In this document: positions 18,419 through 28,399 of the stretch, one piece after another | Layout of the letters: the number at the start of each line of letters is the position of its first letter | Position numbering within the stretch: the first letter of the stretch is position 1 | NCBI RefSeq assembly: GCF_964026475.1 | Contig: NZ_OZ032151.1 | Span: forward strand, 1,240,001-1,304,000 | Reading direction: 5' to 3' | Length of the DNA stretch: 64,000 bases | From: Candidatus Tisiphia endosymbiont of Nemotelus nigrinus | Lineage (GTDB): Bacteria > Pseudomonadota > Alphaproteobacteria > Rickettsiales > Rickettsiaceae | The notes under the pieces: generated by a model | Databases searched by the model: none | The model's input: the letters and a program-made list of their open reading frames with translations, nothing else | What the model was told of the DNA's origin: nothing | Made by a program: the position numbers and the translations under genes

Positions 18419-19363
18419 TCATTTGATTGTAGCTGATTTAAGCGGATGATGATCTAAGGCAAGTTTTAAATGCTTTGTTTGGATATGAGTGTATATTTGG
18501 GTAGTGCTAATATCAGCATGTCCAAGTAGTTCTTGAATTACCCTAAGATCTGCACCACCTTCTAACAAATGGCTAGCAAAACTATGACGCAAAGTGTGTG
18601 GGGAGATATTATCCGCACTTAGCCCAGCCTTAATAGCTGCTTGTTTTAACAGGATTGCAAAATTCTGTCTAGTCATATGCCCGCTAGCGGCAGAAGAGCA
18701 AAATAAATAAATTTGACTTTTTATGTCTTTCTTGCTGATAAAGTTACTGCGAATAGTTAAATAATCTAGCAAACTAAGGGCAGCTTGTTCATTGATGATT
18801 ACCATTCTTTCTTTATTGCCCTTACCAGTTATAGAAAATATTCTTTTGATATTTTGGGACATTTTATCTTGTAACATTTGATTTGCTGAAATATCAGTGA
18901 GTCTGATACTGACAAGCTCAGAAACACGTAACCCACTTGCATATAACAAATGAATCATTGCTTTTAGGCGTATGGAATCAGGATATTTATCTTGATCACA
19001 ATATAAAAATAAAGTTTTGATTTGATCAATTGATAATGTAGAAGGAAGTTTAGTTTGATATCTTGGTAGGTCTACCATCAAAGTAGGATTATAATTGGTA
19101 TATTTTTCGCTAATTAAAAATTCATAATAGTTTTTTATAGTTGATATTTTCCGGTTAATTGATCTTGCTTGCAAGCCATTTTCTGCTAAATATTCTACCC
19201 AATCTCTAATATTTTCAGCTTTAATATTCAGCTCTGATAACTTACTGTGTAGTAAAAAATTCTGAAAATCTAATAGATCGCATTGGTAACTGAGTTTCGA
19301 ATTGTTGGCCACTCCACGCTCAGCTATCATCATTTCCAGGAATTGCTCAATAAACTCCATCAT
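18419..19363 (-). CDS. xerD: Tyrosine recombinase XerD
   Basis: Resolves chromosome dimers at dif together with XerC. The 314-residue protein has an N-terminal core-binding domain (about 1-90) and a catalytic domain. The active residues are visible: Arg in [11 protein letters not shown], Lys in [15 protein letters not shown], and [14 protein letters not shown]. XerD rather than XerC is judged from the ending and length. The ATG at 19363 is chosen because a longer frame to 19429 would run through tRNA-Cys on the same strand. It lies 17 bp downstream of that tRNA and might share its transcript. Confidence 0.88.
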   Translation of the reverse strand: MMEFIEQFLEMMIAERGVANNSKLSYQCDLLDFQNFLLHSKLSELNIKAENIRDWVEYLAENGLQARSINRKISTIKNYYEFLISEKYTNYNPTLMVDLPRYQTKLPSTLSIDQIKTLFLYCDQDKYPDSIRLKAMIHLLYASGLRVSELVSIRLTDISANQMLQDKMSQNIKRIFSITGKGNKERMVIINEQAALSLLDYLTIRSNFISKKDIKSQIYLFCSSAASGHMTRQNFAILLKQAAIKAGLSADNISPHTLRHSFASHLLEGGADLRVIQELLGHADISTTQIYTHIQTKHLKLALDHHPLKSATIK

Positions 19364-19379
19364 ATTAGTATATTTTTTG

Positions 19380-19454
19380 TGGAGGCCAGGGTCGGAATCG
19401 AACCGACGCATTGAGGATTTGCAGTCCACGGCATTACCACTTTGCTACCTAGCC
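19380..19454 (-). tRNA. tRNA-Cys (anticodon GCA)
   Basis: Minus-strand cloverleaf. The 5' GGCTAGG pairs with CCTGGCC, the anticodon loop is CTGCAAA giving GCA, the T arm contains GGTTCGATTCC, the discriminator is U and CCA is encoded. It immediately precedes xerD on the same strand. Confidence 0.95.
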
Positions 19455-19655
19455 TAAAGATGTTAAATCCTAATCAATATTAGAGAAAAAGGCAACTTAT
19501 TTTTCTTTTGTTTTACGAAATATGGACTATTCTAAATGTTAAACTTGCTAAAACTGATAAGTAAACGTAAGAATAATCTTACCAATTCATATAGAAATGT
19601 ATGATAAAAAGTGTTAATATTTGATGTTATAAGATTAATATGTTAGACTATTCTT

Positions 19656-19776
19656 TATAGTTAACTCGGTTAGTATTAACTCCGTCATTGCGAGGAAGAC
19701 CGTAGGTCAACGAAGCAATCCATAAAAATAACCAAAAATGGATTGCTTCGTCGGTTTACGCCTCTTAGTAATGACG
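19656..19776. repeat. RPE-A palindromic element
   Basis: TATAGTTAACTCGG, GTCATTGCGAGGAAGACCG and GAAGCAATCCAT are followed by the mirror ATGGATTGCTTCGTCGG...AGTAATGACG. It fills the gap between tRNA-Cys and tsaE. The remainder (19455-19655) is AT-rich with no gene seen. Confidence 0.8.
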
Positions 19777-19813
19777 ACAATTTACTAATTAAACATCAAA
19801 ATTTGAAAATCCA

Positions 19814-20248
19814 ATGAAGTTTCAAAAAGAGTTTGTTATTTTAAATAATGAACAAGACTCTATATCGTTTGCACAGACTATCGCTAAAAATTTAGAATCT
19901 AATAAAATTATAACTTTTTCAGGTGATTTAGGTTGTGGGAAAACATTTATTTGTCGGGAGATTATAAAACATTTTTGTGGAGCTGATACTAATATAAGCA
20001 GCCCTACTTTTAATTTGCTACAAATTTACAAGACATCAAAATTCACGATTTATCATTTTGATCTGTATCGTTTAAACTATTTAGAAGAAATTTATGAACT
20101 AGGTATAGAAGAAGCCTTACATGGCAATATTTGTCTAATTGAATGGCCAGAAATAATTGAAGAAATATTACCGCTACCTATAACTAAAATTCACCTACAA
20201 ATACTCGAAGATAATAAACGTTCTTGTAGTATTTTTCATTTTTCATAG
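19814..20248 (+). CDS. tsaE: tRNA t6A biosynthesis ATPase TsaE
   Basis: A P-loop ATPase that, with TsaB, TsaC and TsaD, forms threonylcarbamoyl-adenosine at A37 of tRNAs. The Walker A motif GDLGCGKT is at residues 37-44, the switch region SSPTFNLLQIY follows, and HFDLYRL plus LIEWPE are family hallmarks. At 144 residues it is complete. Its product is the substrate of MtaB (9576-10823). Confidence 0.94.
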   Translation: MKFQKEFVILNNEQDSISFAQTIAKNLESNKIITFSGDLGCGKTFICREIIKHFCGADTNISSPTFNLLQIYKTSKFTIYHFDLYRLNYLEEIYELGIEEALHGNICLIEWPEIIEEILPLPITKIHLQILEDNKRSCSIFHFS

Positions 20249-20269
20249 CATAAATACTGCGTTAGATTG

Positions 20270-20464
20270 TATAGCTAACCCGAGAAAGTTTTAGCCATAG
20301 TAAACTGACGTCATTGCGAGAAGCGGCTTTGCTGCGATGAAGCAATCCAAATATAATCACTTTCCTGGATTGCTTGGTCTCTACTAAAGTAGCTCCTCGC
20401 AATGATGTATAAGTATAATGGTTTTAAAAGAGATGGGTAATAGTAATGAGTCAGATTAGCTATA
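20270..20464. repeat. RPE-A palindromic element, full length
   Basis: Outer arms TATAGCTAACCCGAGAAAG and GATTAGCTATA bracket GTCATTGCGAGAAGCGG...GCAATCC and GGATTGCTTGG...CTCGCAATGATG. The mirror symmetry is imperfect, unlike the copy at 10831. It accounts for the tsaE-symporter gap. Confidence 0.8.
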
Positions 20465-20507
20465 CGAAGTATGTTTGGATTCGAATTCAACAAAAAAATA
20501 ATTAGTG

Positions 20508-21905
20508 ATGACCATTGATAATGTTATTATATTACTATATCTGATATCGATACTTGTTATTGGTATATACCACAGATCTAGACTTAAAGGCTTTGCCAAT
20601 TATGCAACCGTTCAAGATAAGATTAAAAATAGTAAGATATTGTTGGTTGCAACTATTTTTACTTCATCGGTTGGTGGAGCTACTACTTTAGGTATTGCTG
20701 AAAAAGCTTTTTCTGGTGACTTATCGTATAGCTATGGACTGATACTCTCTCTCCCAATTGACATACTAATAGCTATTTATCTTGTACCACAAATAGCTAA
20801 ACATCATGGAGCAGAAAGTGTCGGTGATATAATGGCAAAATATTATGGGAGAGCAGGACGTTTTATAGCTGGTATCACAACTGTTTTTGTATCTATAGGA
20901 TTTGTTGCTGCTCAAATCAGTGTTAGTGGATATATTTTTCAATATATTTTAAAAATTAACTACTTAGAAGGAACTCTATTAAGTTATGGGATTGTTATTA
21001 TCTACACCACTATTGGTGGATTACAATCAATTATGTTTACTAATTTACTACAATTCTTTGCGATGATAATTGCTCTTCCAATTATTGCCATATGTGGTCT
21101 TAATAAAATTGGTATCAGTGACTTTATCAACCAATTACCTATTGAAAAAGTATATTTTATGCATCATAATAACTTTGCCAGTGAGCTATTTATTAATACG
21201 ATAACCGCCATGCTAGGCTTTTATGTAATGAACTTATATCCTATTTTTATTCAAAGGGCTTTAATTAACAATAATGCCAAAAAGACTAGTAATGCTATAT
21301 ATATAAAATCAGGGATATATGCTATATTTTTAATATTTATAACTTTAAATGGATTAATCGCCTATAATCTTTACCCTAACTACTCTTCTAATCTAGCATT
21401 GCCACATCTAATTGATCAAATAGTCCCTTCAGGATTACAAGGTTTTGTTATAATTGGTTTACTTGCATCAGTCATGTCTACTGCTGATTCTGATTTAAAT
21501 GTTACTTCAATCGCTCTAGTAAAAGACTTGTTAAGCCCTATTTTTAAAGTACAAAATCAAAAAAAATTATTGTTAATTGCTAGAATGGCTAATGTTATAA
21601 TCGGAAGTTTTGCTATAATCATTGCTTTAAAATTCAATAATGTAATTGATCTAGTAGTGTTTATTACCGGGTTTTGGGGACCAATAATATTAGTGCCTCT
21701 AATATTTGCCCTGTTCAACGTTATTATCACACCAAGAATGATGATTTTATGTGGATTAAGTGGAGCTACATCTTTCCTCATTTGGACATATTTTCTTGCT
21801 AATAATTTTAGACTAAAGGGGGTCTTTGTTGGTACTATGTGCAGTTTGCTAGTCTTTTGTATAGGATTACTCGGGAAAAAGCTAAGTTATGTTACAAAAC
21901 TCTAA
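20508..21905 (+). CDS. Sodium:solute symporter family protein
   Basis: An inner-membrane carrier of the SSS family (PutP/PanF-like) with about 12-13 hydrophobic segments over 465 residues. Recognisable stretches are ATIFTSSVGGATTLGIAEKA (the sodium/substrate site region), YTTIGGLQSIMFTNLLQFF, and LLASVMSTADSDLNVTSI. The last contains the Ser/Thr-Ala-Asp sodium-binding helix. Substrate unknown; proline or another metabolite from the host is plausible. The ATG at 20508 is preferred over a GTG one codon earlier. Its 3' end overlaps uvrC by 17 bp. Confidence 0.88.
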   Translation: MTIDNVIILLYLISILVIGIYHRSRLKGFANYATVQDKIKNSKILLVATIFTSSVGGATTLGIAEKAFSGDLSYSYGLILSLPIDILIAIYLVPQIAKHHGAESVGDIMAKYYGRAGRFIAGITTVFVSIGFVAAQISVSGYIFQYILKINYLEGTLLSYGIVIIYTTIGGLQSIMFTNLLQFFAMIIALPIIAICGLNKIGISDFINQLPIEKVYFMHHNNFASELFINTITAMLGFYVMNLYPIFIQRALINNNAKKTSNAIYIKSGIYAIFLIFITLNGLIAYNLYPNYSSNLALPHLIDQIVPSGLQGFVIIGLLASVMSTADSDLNVTSIALVKDLLSPIFKVQNQKKLLLIARMANVIIGSFAIIIALKFNNVIDLVVFITGFWGPIILVPLIFALFNVIITPRMMILCGLSGATSFLIWTYFLANNFRLKGVFVGTMCSLLVFCIGLLGKKLSYVTKL

Positions 21906-23739
21906 ACTTATCGGCAGTGATTTAATAAAATCTCATCTGGAGAGTGTACCCAACCTTCCTGGAGTCTATAAAATGCTGAAAGCTGATCGGCAAGTTATAT
22001 ATATCGGCAAAGCTAAGAATCTAAAAAAACGTCTTACTAACTATATTAAAACTGATCTCGATAATAAAACAATACGGATGATCTCTCTAACCCATTATTT
22101 AGAGTATAATGTTACTAATTCCGAGATTGAAGCCTTATTACTTGAAGCCCAATTAATTAAAAAATTCCAACCTAAGTTTAATATATTACTTAAAGATGAC
22201 AAATCTTTTCCCTATATAAAATTACGTTTAGATGTTGATTACCCGCAATTAATTAAATATAGAGGAAAGAACTTATCTGGTGGCGAGTTTTTTGGTCCGT
22301 TTGTTTCCTCAGAGCAAGTAGATACTACCTTAAAAGAATTACAGAAAATTTTTAAACTACGTTCTTGTAGTGATAATTATTTTAACAATCGTAAACGCCC
22401 TTGTTTACAATACCAAATTGGTAGATGTTCTGCCCCATGTGTTAGCAAAATCAGTAAAGAAGATTATAGCGAACTAGTATACCAAGTAAAAAATTTCTTA
22501 AATGGTAAAACTAAGGAACTACAAAAAACTTTATCACAAAAAATGGAAGAATTAAGTATACAATTACGTTTTGAAGAAGCTGCCGAAATACGAGACCGAA
22601 TAAAGGCACTGAGTTATATCCAATTAAAATCAACCTTATCCAGTAGTTCTATAAAAAATGCTGATGTTATAGCTATTGTTGAAAAAAATAATTATTACTG
22701 TATCCAACTATTTGTATATAGATTCGGTCAATCTTACGGGAATATACCTTATTTCCCAATTCACACTGAAGAAAGCAATAAAGCAGAAATACTAACACAA
22801 TTTATCAATCAATTTTATCAAACTGCTCAGATTCCTGATGAGATAATTATAAATCATCCTATCATTGATCTAGAATTGGTAACCAAAGCTATTAGACAAT
22901 TGAGTGGAAATAGTAAATTATCTATTACGTTTCCCACCCATGGTAATAAGGTTAATTTGTTAGAAAATGCTGAATTCAATGCCCAATTATCAGTTAACCA
23001 ACATTTAAAACAATTTGCTAAAAATCAAATAATCTTTCAACAAATACAACAATTATTCGACCTACCTGCTATACCAGACAGAATTGAAGTTTATGATAAT
23101 AGTCATATTATGGGAACATTTGCCGTAGGTAGTATGGTTGTTGCTAACCAATCGGGATTTGATAAAAAAGAATATAGAATTTTTAATATATCTATTCCCC
23201 AAGGCGATGATTATGAGATGTTAAGAATCGTTCTAACAAGAAGATTAACCAAGTTAAAATATGACACCAATTCTTCAAAGCATTTGAGTATACCTAGTTT
23301 AATGATTATAGACGGAGGTAAGGGACACTTATCAGTAGTACAAAAAATAATGAAAGAATTTGATCTTAAAATTCCATTTGTTTGTATGTCAAAAGGACCT
23401 GACAGAAATGCTGGATGCGAACAGTTCCATATACCAAGTAAAGAGACTTTTACAATCGATAAGAATCTTCCAATAATGAAATATTTACAGATTTTACGGG
23501 ATGAAGCACATAATTTTGCTATAAGAAATCATAGGCTACGCCGTTCCAAAGCCATTAAAGTTTCTAGTTTAGATGCCATAAGTTCAATTGGTGTCATCCG
23601 GAAAAAAGCCTTGTTACATTATTTTGGCTCATATAAAGCAATATGTGACGCCACTATTGATGAATTATCTAAAGTAAATGGTATAAGCCAAACTCTTGCA
23701 AAAAATATTTTTACCTCATTACATAATAACCTTTTATGA
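21889..23739 (+). CDS. uvrC: Excinuclease ABC subunit C
   Basis: The dual-incision nuclease of nucleotide excision repair. The N-terminal GIY-YIG domain (PGVYKML...VIYIGKAKNLKKRL) makes the 3' cut. A UVR motif lies near 210 (LRFEEAAEIRDRI). The C-terminal RNase H-like domain (VYDNSHIMG..., LMIIDGGKGH) makes the 5' cut. A tandem helix-hairpin-helix pair (ISSIGVIRKKALL, VNGISQTLAKNI) ends the 616-residue protein. Some Rickettsia uvrC genes carry palindromic-element insertions near the third quarter; this copy shows none. Confidence 0.96.
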   Translation: MLQNSKLIGSDLIKSHLESVPNLPGVYKMLKADRQVIYIGKAKNLKKRLTNYIKTDLDNKTIRMISLTHYLEYNVTNSEIEALLLEAQLIKKFQPKFNILLKDDKSFPYIKLRLDVDYPQLIKYRGKNLSGGEFFGPFVSSEQVDTTLKELQKIFKLRSCSDNYFNNRKRPCLQYQIGRCSAPCVSKISKEDYSELVYQVKNFLNGKTKELQKTLSQKMEELSIQLRFEEAAEIRDRIKALSYIQLKSTLSSSSIKNADVIAIVEKNNYYCIQLFVYRFGQSYGNIPYFPIHTEESNKAEILTQFINQFYQTAQIPDEIIINHPIIDLELVTKAIRQLSGNSKLSITFPTHGNKVNLLENAEFNAQLSVNQHLKQFAKNQIIFQQIQQLFDLPAIPDRIEVYDNSHIMGTFAVGSMVVANQSGFDKKEYRIFNISIPQGDDYEMLRIVLTRRLTKLKYDTNSSKHLSIPSLMIIDGGKGHLSVVQKIMKEFDLKIPFVCMSKGPDRNAGCEQFHIPSKETFTIDKNLPIMKYLQILRDEAHNFAIRNHRLRRSKAIKVSSLDAISSIGVIRKKALLHYFGSYKAICDATIDELSKVNGISQTLAKNIFTSLHNNLL

Positions 23740-23999
23740 TACTTGCAAATTGTGTTTATTGATTCTAAATTGTGCTTCAATTACCCACAATTTGCCATAT
23801 TTGCCAATAGAATATAAAGTAGTCCTGACGCAAAAAATCAGTGTAACTAATATATTTGAGTTATTAATGGGAGTGCAATCTTCAATTTTAAGACATACAA
23901 CAACAGGTGATCTGTATAGGCTACTAGGCAACATGAAAAACGAGGCCAAATGCAAGGAAAAAATAATACTTGACGTTCATGAATTGGGAGTAATGTTAG

Positions 24000-25820
24000 C
24001 TATATCCCCTTTCCCATAGGGCGGGTATTGTTCTTGAACACAGGAGATATAGAAGGGCGACAAGATGTAGCGGGGAGAACTGTACTAGTACTAGCAATCG
24101 CTTTTCTTAGACCATTAGTTTTTTCCTTGATTTGTTCGACAATATTCATTGTTTTTGCATGTTCCGCACGTAATTTTGCTCCCATATCGTTAGAACTCTC
24201 AGTAGGAAAAATCCTCTCACCCTTTGCCATTTTTGTTAAATTATCTACAATAAAAGGTCCACAATCTTTATCATTTTTTTGTTGTTCAATCTTTAAATCA
24301 ACGATTTTAGCGTTATTAGGACAAACTTCTTTAATCATTGCTAGTAATTCTGGTCTGTTATCTATCTCCGTTCCCTTAGGATCATTATAGGTAAATACTA
24401 TTTTATTATCCTGATCCTTAGTGATTGCTAAACTAACCCAGTGTTCATGCCCAGTGTTAAGAGGTATAATGACGACCTCCTTACCACCTGCAGTTAAATC
24501 ACTAACAGCATACTTAAAAGTCTCCTTTAATAACTCCTTCTCTTGCAAGGAAGCATGAGTAATAACAGAAACTTTTGTTTGATCTACCGATGCTTTTAAC
24601 AAATTGCCAATATCATCTTCATTATATAAATAATCTGATCTAGTTAAGTCGCTGCCCTTTGGTGTTGCATGTACTGTCCTATCCTGTTTCGTTGATATCG
24701 TATTACTCCCTTTACTTGTCATCTGCTTAAAAGTATTGATAACTCTCTTAATAACATTCTCTAGTTTATATTCGTTTAGACGCTCTTGCATATCCTGAAC
24801 AGTTACGCTGTTAATGCCACGAACAGCCTCCCTCTGCTTAACTTCAGCGGCAATATCGTAACTTTTCCCCTGACCTTGACCTAATGGAATACAGCCATTA
24901 GTAAGGCTCTCGATTGCATATCCTTGTTGCACAGTATATTTAGCTTGTTTGGTAATATTTTGCAGTTTCTGCGAATTAGATAGGTCAAAATATATATCAA
25001 CAGGATTTATTTCTATTTTACCAATATCTTTTTGAAATTGTTGAGATAATTGGGATATATAATTCTCTAGTTTTTTAGCCCCACCAACTTTATCTTGTAA
25101 AATTTCTTCAACTTCTAGACGAATACCTGATTGTTGATCTTCATTACTAATCCCAAATTTGCTTGCAATAATATTGGTTACATCATCAATAGATGCAGGA
25201 TTGCTAGCTATAATTACCCTAGTATTACCTAATTCTTTTGCCGCATCCACTACCTCATTCAATTTTTCTTTATTAGGCAGTTTTCCTGACAACAATATAT
25301 TAGGGGGTCTTTTTAGAATCTCCGACTCTATTAAATTACTAACTTGCATAGATTGGATGTGCGAAGTTTTTTCTTTTAGCACATGATTTTTATCCACAGC
25401 ACTAACTTGGTCATTAGCATTGGCAAAAAACACATGGTTAACATTGCTAAGAAGAGGTTTCCAGTTAGTTTGGACATCTTGATTTTGTGCATTGTAATTA
25501 CTAAAGGTTAAACAAACATTAATACCCAAGTTTTTTAACTCCGTTAAATCATTCTCATCAAACAACGGTTTTTCCATGTTTGAATTAAATTGTATATTAA
25601 GTAGGGGGGTTTTTTTCATTCGTTCAGCTTGATCCAATATTTCACTTACTATAAGGTTCTTATCTAGTTTACCATCTTGCATGTGGGGTTTAAGCTCAAT
25701 AGTTGATATTGCTGAGCTAAGTTTAGACATGTTAGTATTCTGATGAATCTCTTGGCTTTCATTGCTACCACCAATATTAAATAACACTATATTATTTTCT
25801 CCTTCCTTGGCTAATGTCAT
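24000..25820 (-). CDS. Probable effector: Ulp1/C48-type cysteine protease domain with a possible glycosyltransferase-like N-terminus
   Basis: A 606-residue protein with no signal peptide. The C-terminal region (about 410-560) carries the full CE-clan arrangement: His460-Trp461 (GHEHWVSL), Asp480 (YNDPKG), Gln514 and Cys520 (QKNDKDCGPF). The Gln-to-Cys spacing of six is as in Ulp1/SENP peptidases. Such domains cleave ubiquitin, SUMO or NEDD8 from host proteins. The N-terminal half has alternating strands (LGINVCLTFSNYNA, VNHVFFANANDQ, PPNILLSGKLPNKEKL, TRVIIASNPAS). These remind me of a GT4-like GT-B fold; this is a weak inference. The extreme C-terminus is low-complexity. Delivery to the host cell is inferred, not seen. 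Confidence 0.75.
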   Translation of the reverse strand: MTLAKEGENNIVLFNIGGSNESQEIHQNTNMSKLSSAISTIELKPHMQDGKLDKNLIVSEILDQAERMKKTPLLNIQFNSNMEKPLFDENDLTELKNLGINVCLTFSNYNAQNQDVQTNWKPLLSNVNHVFFANANDQVSAVDKNHVLKEKTSHIQSMQVSNLIESEILKRPPNILLSGKLPNKEKLNEVVDAAKELGNTRVIIASNPASIDDVTNIIASKFGISNEDQQSGIRLEVEEILQDKVGGAKKLENYISQLSQQFQKDIGKIEINPVDIYFDLSNSQKLQNITKQAKYTVQQGYAIESLTNGCIPLGQGQGKSYDIAAEVKQREAVRGINSVTVQDMQERLNEYKLENVIKRVINTFKQMTSKGSNTISTKQDRTVHATPKGSDLTRSDYLYNEDDIGNLLKASVDQTKVSVITHASLQEKELLKETFKYAVSDLTAGGKEVVIIPLNTGHEHWVSLAITKDQDNKIVFTYNDPKGTEIDNRPELLAMIKEVCPNNAKIVDLKIEQQKNDKDCGPFIVDNLTKMAKGERIFPTESSNDMGAKLRAEHAKTMNIVEQIKEKTNGLRKAIASTSTVLPATSCRPSISPVFKNNTRPMGKGI

Positions 25821-26036
25821 ATGTATCTCTAATTAACTATAATATCTAATATTGCTAGTTTAAACTAAAAAACTAGTAAGGTCAATTCTTCAGAGCAAAA
25901 CAGTGTATTAGTTGTATAATAATCTCACTCACTTCAATAATATACTATTATAAACATGCACTAATATATTATTTATTGGTAGAGTTGATTAAATGGTAAT
26001 AGTAATTGGCTATAAAAAATAATATAGGTGAAAATA

Positions 26037-26246
26037 ATGCATTGGAATGATGTTGACGAAATTGCTATGAGTTTAGAAGAAAATTATCCGGATGAAGATA
26101 TATCTGAATTAACACTAAAAGATATTGAGGACTTGATAAAATCATTGAGTGATTTTGATGACCATGAAATTGAAACAAATAAAGAAGTGTTAAAAGAAAT
26201 TCTTGAAGCTTGGAAAGAAATTAAAGATAGTAATTTTAAGAATTAG
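26037..26246 (+). CDS. iscX: Fe-S assembly accessory protein IscX
   Basis: A 69-residue acidic protein that matches the IscX fold and pattern: MHWNDVDEIAMSLEENYPD at the start, ISDFDD-like SLSDFDDHEIETN in the middle, and LKEILEAWKE at the end. IscX binds IscS and modulates iron delivery for Fe-S cluster assembly. The ATG at 26037 is chosen over a GTG at 26028 because AGGTG (26026-26030) is correctly placed for it. It stands alone, away from the isc operon. Confidence 0.88.
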   Translation: MHWNDVDEIAMSLEENYPDEDISELTLKDIEDLIKSLSDFDDHEIETNKEVLKEILEAWKEIKDSNFKN

Positions 26247-26284
26247 TAGCATAGTATGGCATTTATAAAGTCATAGAAAAACAG

Positions 26285-26390
26285 CCTAGCACTATTAGCG
26301 AGAAGCCACTTTGGTGGTGACGAAGCAATCTAGAAAACTTATAATTAGATTGCTTCGTCGAGCTTTATGCACTCCTTGCATTTTTTAGTA
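26285..26390. repeat. RPE-A-type palindromic repeat
   Basis: AGCGAGAAGCCACTTTGG...GACGAAGCAATCTAG is mirrored by TAGATTGCTTCGTCG and a decayed arm ACTCCTTGCA. The rest of the 400-bp gap before the transporter (26391-26645) is AT-rich, with no gene or clear promoter I can support. Confidence 0.7.
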
Positions 26391-26645
26391 GTTCCATACA
26401 TGTGTTAATATGTTGTAGTTACGCTTATTTTTATAAAGATTTTATCTAGTAATGTTAAGAAAATGTCATACATTACTATATTGACCTGTTAGAGAACTAT
26501 TAATAATATTTAATAATATAAGATTTACTAAAAATTATTTTTATTTTTTCTCATTATTTAAATATACTTAGTTTATAATTTAAAAGATTGATAAACTGAT
26601 AAAATGAATAAATTTGAAAAATAAACAACTAACTTTGGTGTATCT

Positions 26646-27929
26646 ATGGATAAAATTCTTCAATCAAGCAGAAAGGTATTACATACTCAAACTCACCTAA
26701 CAAGCAAGCAAAAATCCTCTGTTAGCTTACTTTTGGTAGGTACATGTCTAGAGTATTTTGACCTTATGCTCTATATACATTTAGCAATCCTCTTAAATGA
26801 TCTATTTTTCCCTAAAACTGATCCACAAGCCGCCTCACTCCTAGCGGCTTTGACTTTCTGTTTAACATATATATTCAGACCTGTTGGTGCCCTTATATTT
26901 GGTTATATAGGGGATCATATTGGTTATAAAACTACGATTGTTATAACAACTTTTATGATGGCTACTTCATGTTTTACTATAGCGGTTTTACCTACTTACG
27001 AACAAATAGGTATTATATCTACTTGGGTGATTATAATATGTCGAATTATTCAAGGAGTGTCTTCCGTAGGAGAAATAATAGGATCAGAACTTTATCTAAA
27101 TGAACTTACAAAGCCCCCCATCCAATACCCGGTCATATCGCTAGTTTCAATTTCTACTATCATAGGAGGAGTAGTAGCGCTTGGTATATCATCTCTTAGC
27201 ACTTCATTTGGCTTCAGTTGGAGGATGGCTTTTTGGATAGGTACAATAATTGCCGTTATTGGTATAATAGCTAGGACACATCTTAAAGAAACAGCAAGCT
27301 TGATAAAGAAAAAGGCATTATTAACAAACTCTATTCAACCAACAAGAGCTAATATAAAAACAATGTTAGCCTATTTCTTTATACAGTGTGGATGGCCCAT
27401 ATGCTTCTATTTTGCCTATATCCATTGTAGTAATATTTTAAAAAACTCTTATGGTTACACAGCAGTGTCAGTAATTCATCATAATTTTATTCTTTCAGTG
27501 ATAACTCTGGGGGGCTATTTAATCTTTGTTTATTTAAGCTACAAAGTATATCCGTTACTAATTCTTAAGATAAGATTAGCAATATTCTGTATTTTTGTTA
27601 TTAGTTGTCCTTGGTTATTAGACCATTATAACACACCCTCTGCTATACTTATGATACAATTAATTACTGTAGTGTTTGGTTGCTATACCATGCCAGCTGA
27701 TGCAATTTTTTTCCGGCATATTCCTATTTTTAAACGATGTACTCATGTTAGTTTATCTTTTACTTTATCTCGTACTTTAATGCATCTTATTGCTGCTTTC
27801 GGTCTTGTACACCTAATAAAGTATTTTGGTAATTATGGGTTATTATTTCTCATGATTCCAATAAGTTTAGGGTTTACTTTTGGAATTTATCACTTTGAAA
27901 AGTTAGAAAAACAAGCCGGTTATTATTAA
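26646..27929 (+). CDS. MFS transporter, ProP/metabolite:H+ symporter-like
   Basis: A 427-residue polytopic protein with 12 hydrophobic segments. The MHS/ProP pattern is visible: GTCLEYFDLMLY in helix 1, FRPVGALIFGYIGDHIGYK in the helix 2-3 loop (RxxxG..GxxxDxxGRR-like), and RIIQGVSSVGEI in helix 4. Rickettsiae have many ProP paralogues that import osmolytes or host metabolites, and the substrate is unknown. The C-terminus lacks the coiled coil of E. coli ProP. It is followed by a terminator-like hairpin. Confidence 0.85.
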   Translation: MDKILQSSRKVLHTQTHLTSKQKSSVSLLLVGTCLEYFDLMLYIHLAILLNDLFFPKTDPQAASLLAALTFCLTYIFRPVGALIFGYIGDHIGYKTTIVITTFMMATSCFTIAVLPTYEQIGIISTWVIIICRIIQGVSSVGEIIGSELYLNELTKPPIQYPVISLVSISTIIGGVVALGISSLSTSFGFSWRMAFWIGTIIAVIGIIARTHLKETASLIKKKALLTNSIQPTRANIKTMLAYFFIQCGWPICFYFAYIHCSNILKNSYGYTAVSVIHHNFILSVITLGGYLIFVYLSYKVYPLLILKIRLAIFCIFVISCPWLLDHYNTPSAILMIQLITVVFGCYTMPADAIFFRHIPIFKRCTHVSLSFTLSRTLMHLIAAFGLVHLIKYFGNYGLLFLMIPISLGFTFGIYHFEKLEKQAGYY

Positions 27930-27962
27930 TCTAGTAAGTTATGTAGTTGCTCTACCAACTAA

Positions 27963-28000
27963 AGTCTAGAAAAACATAGAATATGTTATATTTCTAGACT
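27963..28000. terminator. Hairpin after the ProP-like gene
   Basis: A perfect 10-bp stem, AGTCTAGAAA (27963-27972) with TTTCTAGACT (27991-28000), around an 18-nt loop. It is followed only by TTT, so it may be a weak terminator or simply a small palindrome. Confidence 0.45.
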
Positions 28001-28022
28001 TTTGACGGGGAAGCTACCTCAT

Positions 28023-28053
28023 GGTATCCTACAATTTTGAGATAGTGGAGAAG
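28023..28053. repeat. Short repeat containing CCTACAATTTTGAGATAGTG
   Basis: The same sequence recurs at 34475-34505. A reverse-complement core, AAAATTGTAGGGTA, lies at 35694-35707. It lies just upstream of the IS4 remnant. Confidence 0.6.
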
Positions 28054-28107
28054 AAAGGTTGATTTAGAGCGGTGTGAAGTAGTATAAGGTAGGTATTTTG
28101 GAAATAA

Positions 28108-28353
28108 AATGCATCATATACTACACTTCAAGAATTTATTTTATATATAGAGGGAAATAAATCAAGATTAAAATGTTTGGTTGGTATGGTAATTAGTTTG
28201 TTAACAGGCAGTTCAATTTATCAAAAAGGTTTAGCACTTGGTATTTTAGGTGATGCTAAAGCAACGTCAAAAACTCATAGAATTTATCGTTTTTTAAAAG
28301 ATTTTAATTTTGATTATATGAATGTTGATTCCTTGCTATTAAGCTTTGTTAAC
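28108..28353 (+). pseudogene. IS4-family transposase, N-terminal remnant
   Basis: The open frame contains LQEFILYIEGNKSRLKCLVG and then GMVISLLTGSSIYQKGLALG, IYRFLKDFNFDYMNVDSLLL, typical of the N-terminus of IS4-type transposases. The DDE core is absent. The last bases (AAGCTTTGTTAAC) are a solo MITE-A end, and IS110 copy 1 is inserted immediately after. The fragment was therefore first cut by a MITE end and then by IS110. Confidence 0.75.
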
Positions 28354-28399
28354 AGCAATTATCTTTTATCTAAATTTTCAAAAAAATAAAAATATTTAT

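Noticed and set aside
19364..19429. Longer N-terminus for xerD
   Set aside because: The extension would translate tRNA-Cys on the same strand.
23740..24019. Plus-strand frame following uvrC
   Set aside because: It starts inside uvrC in another frame, overlaps the effector gene's end and matches no family; it may be decayed DNA.
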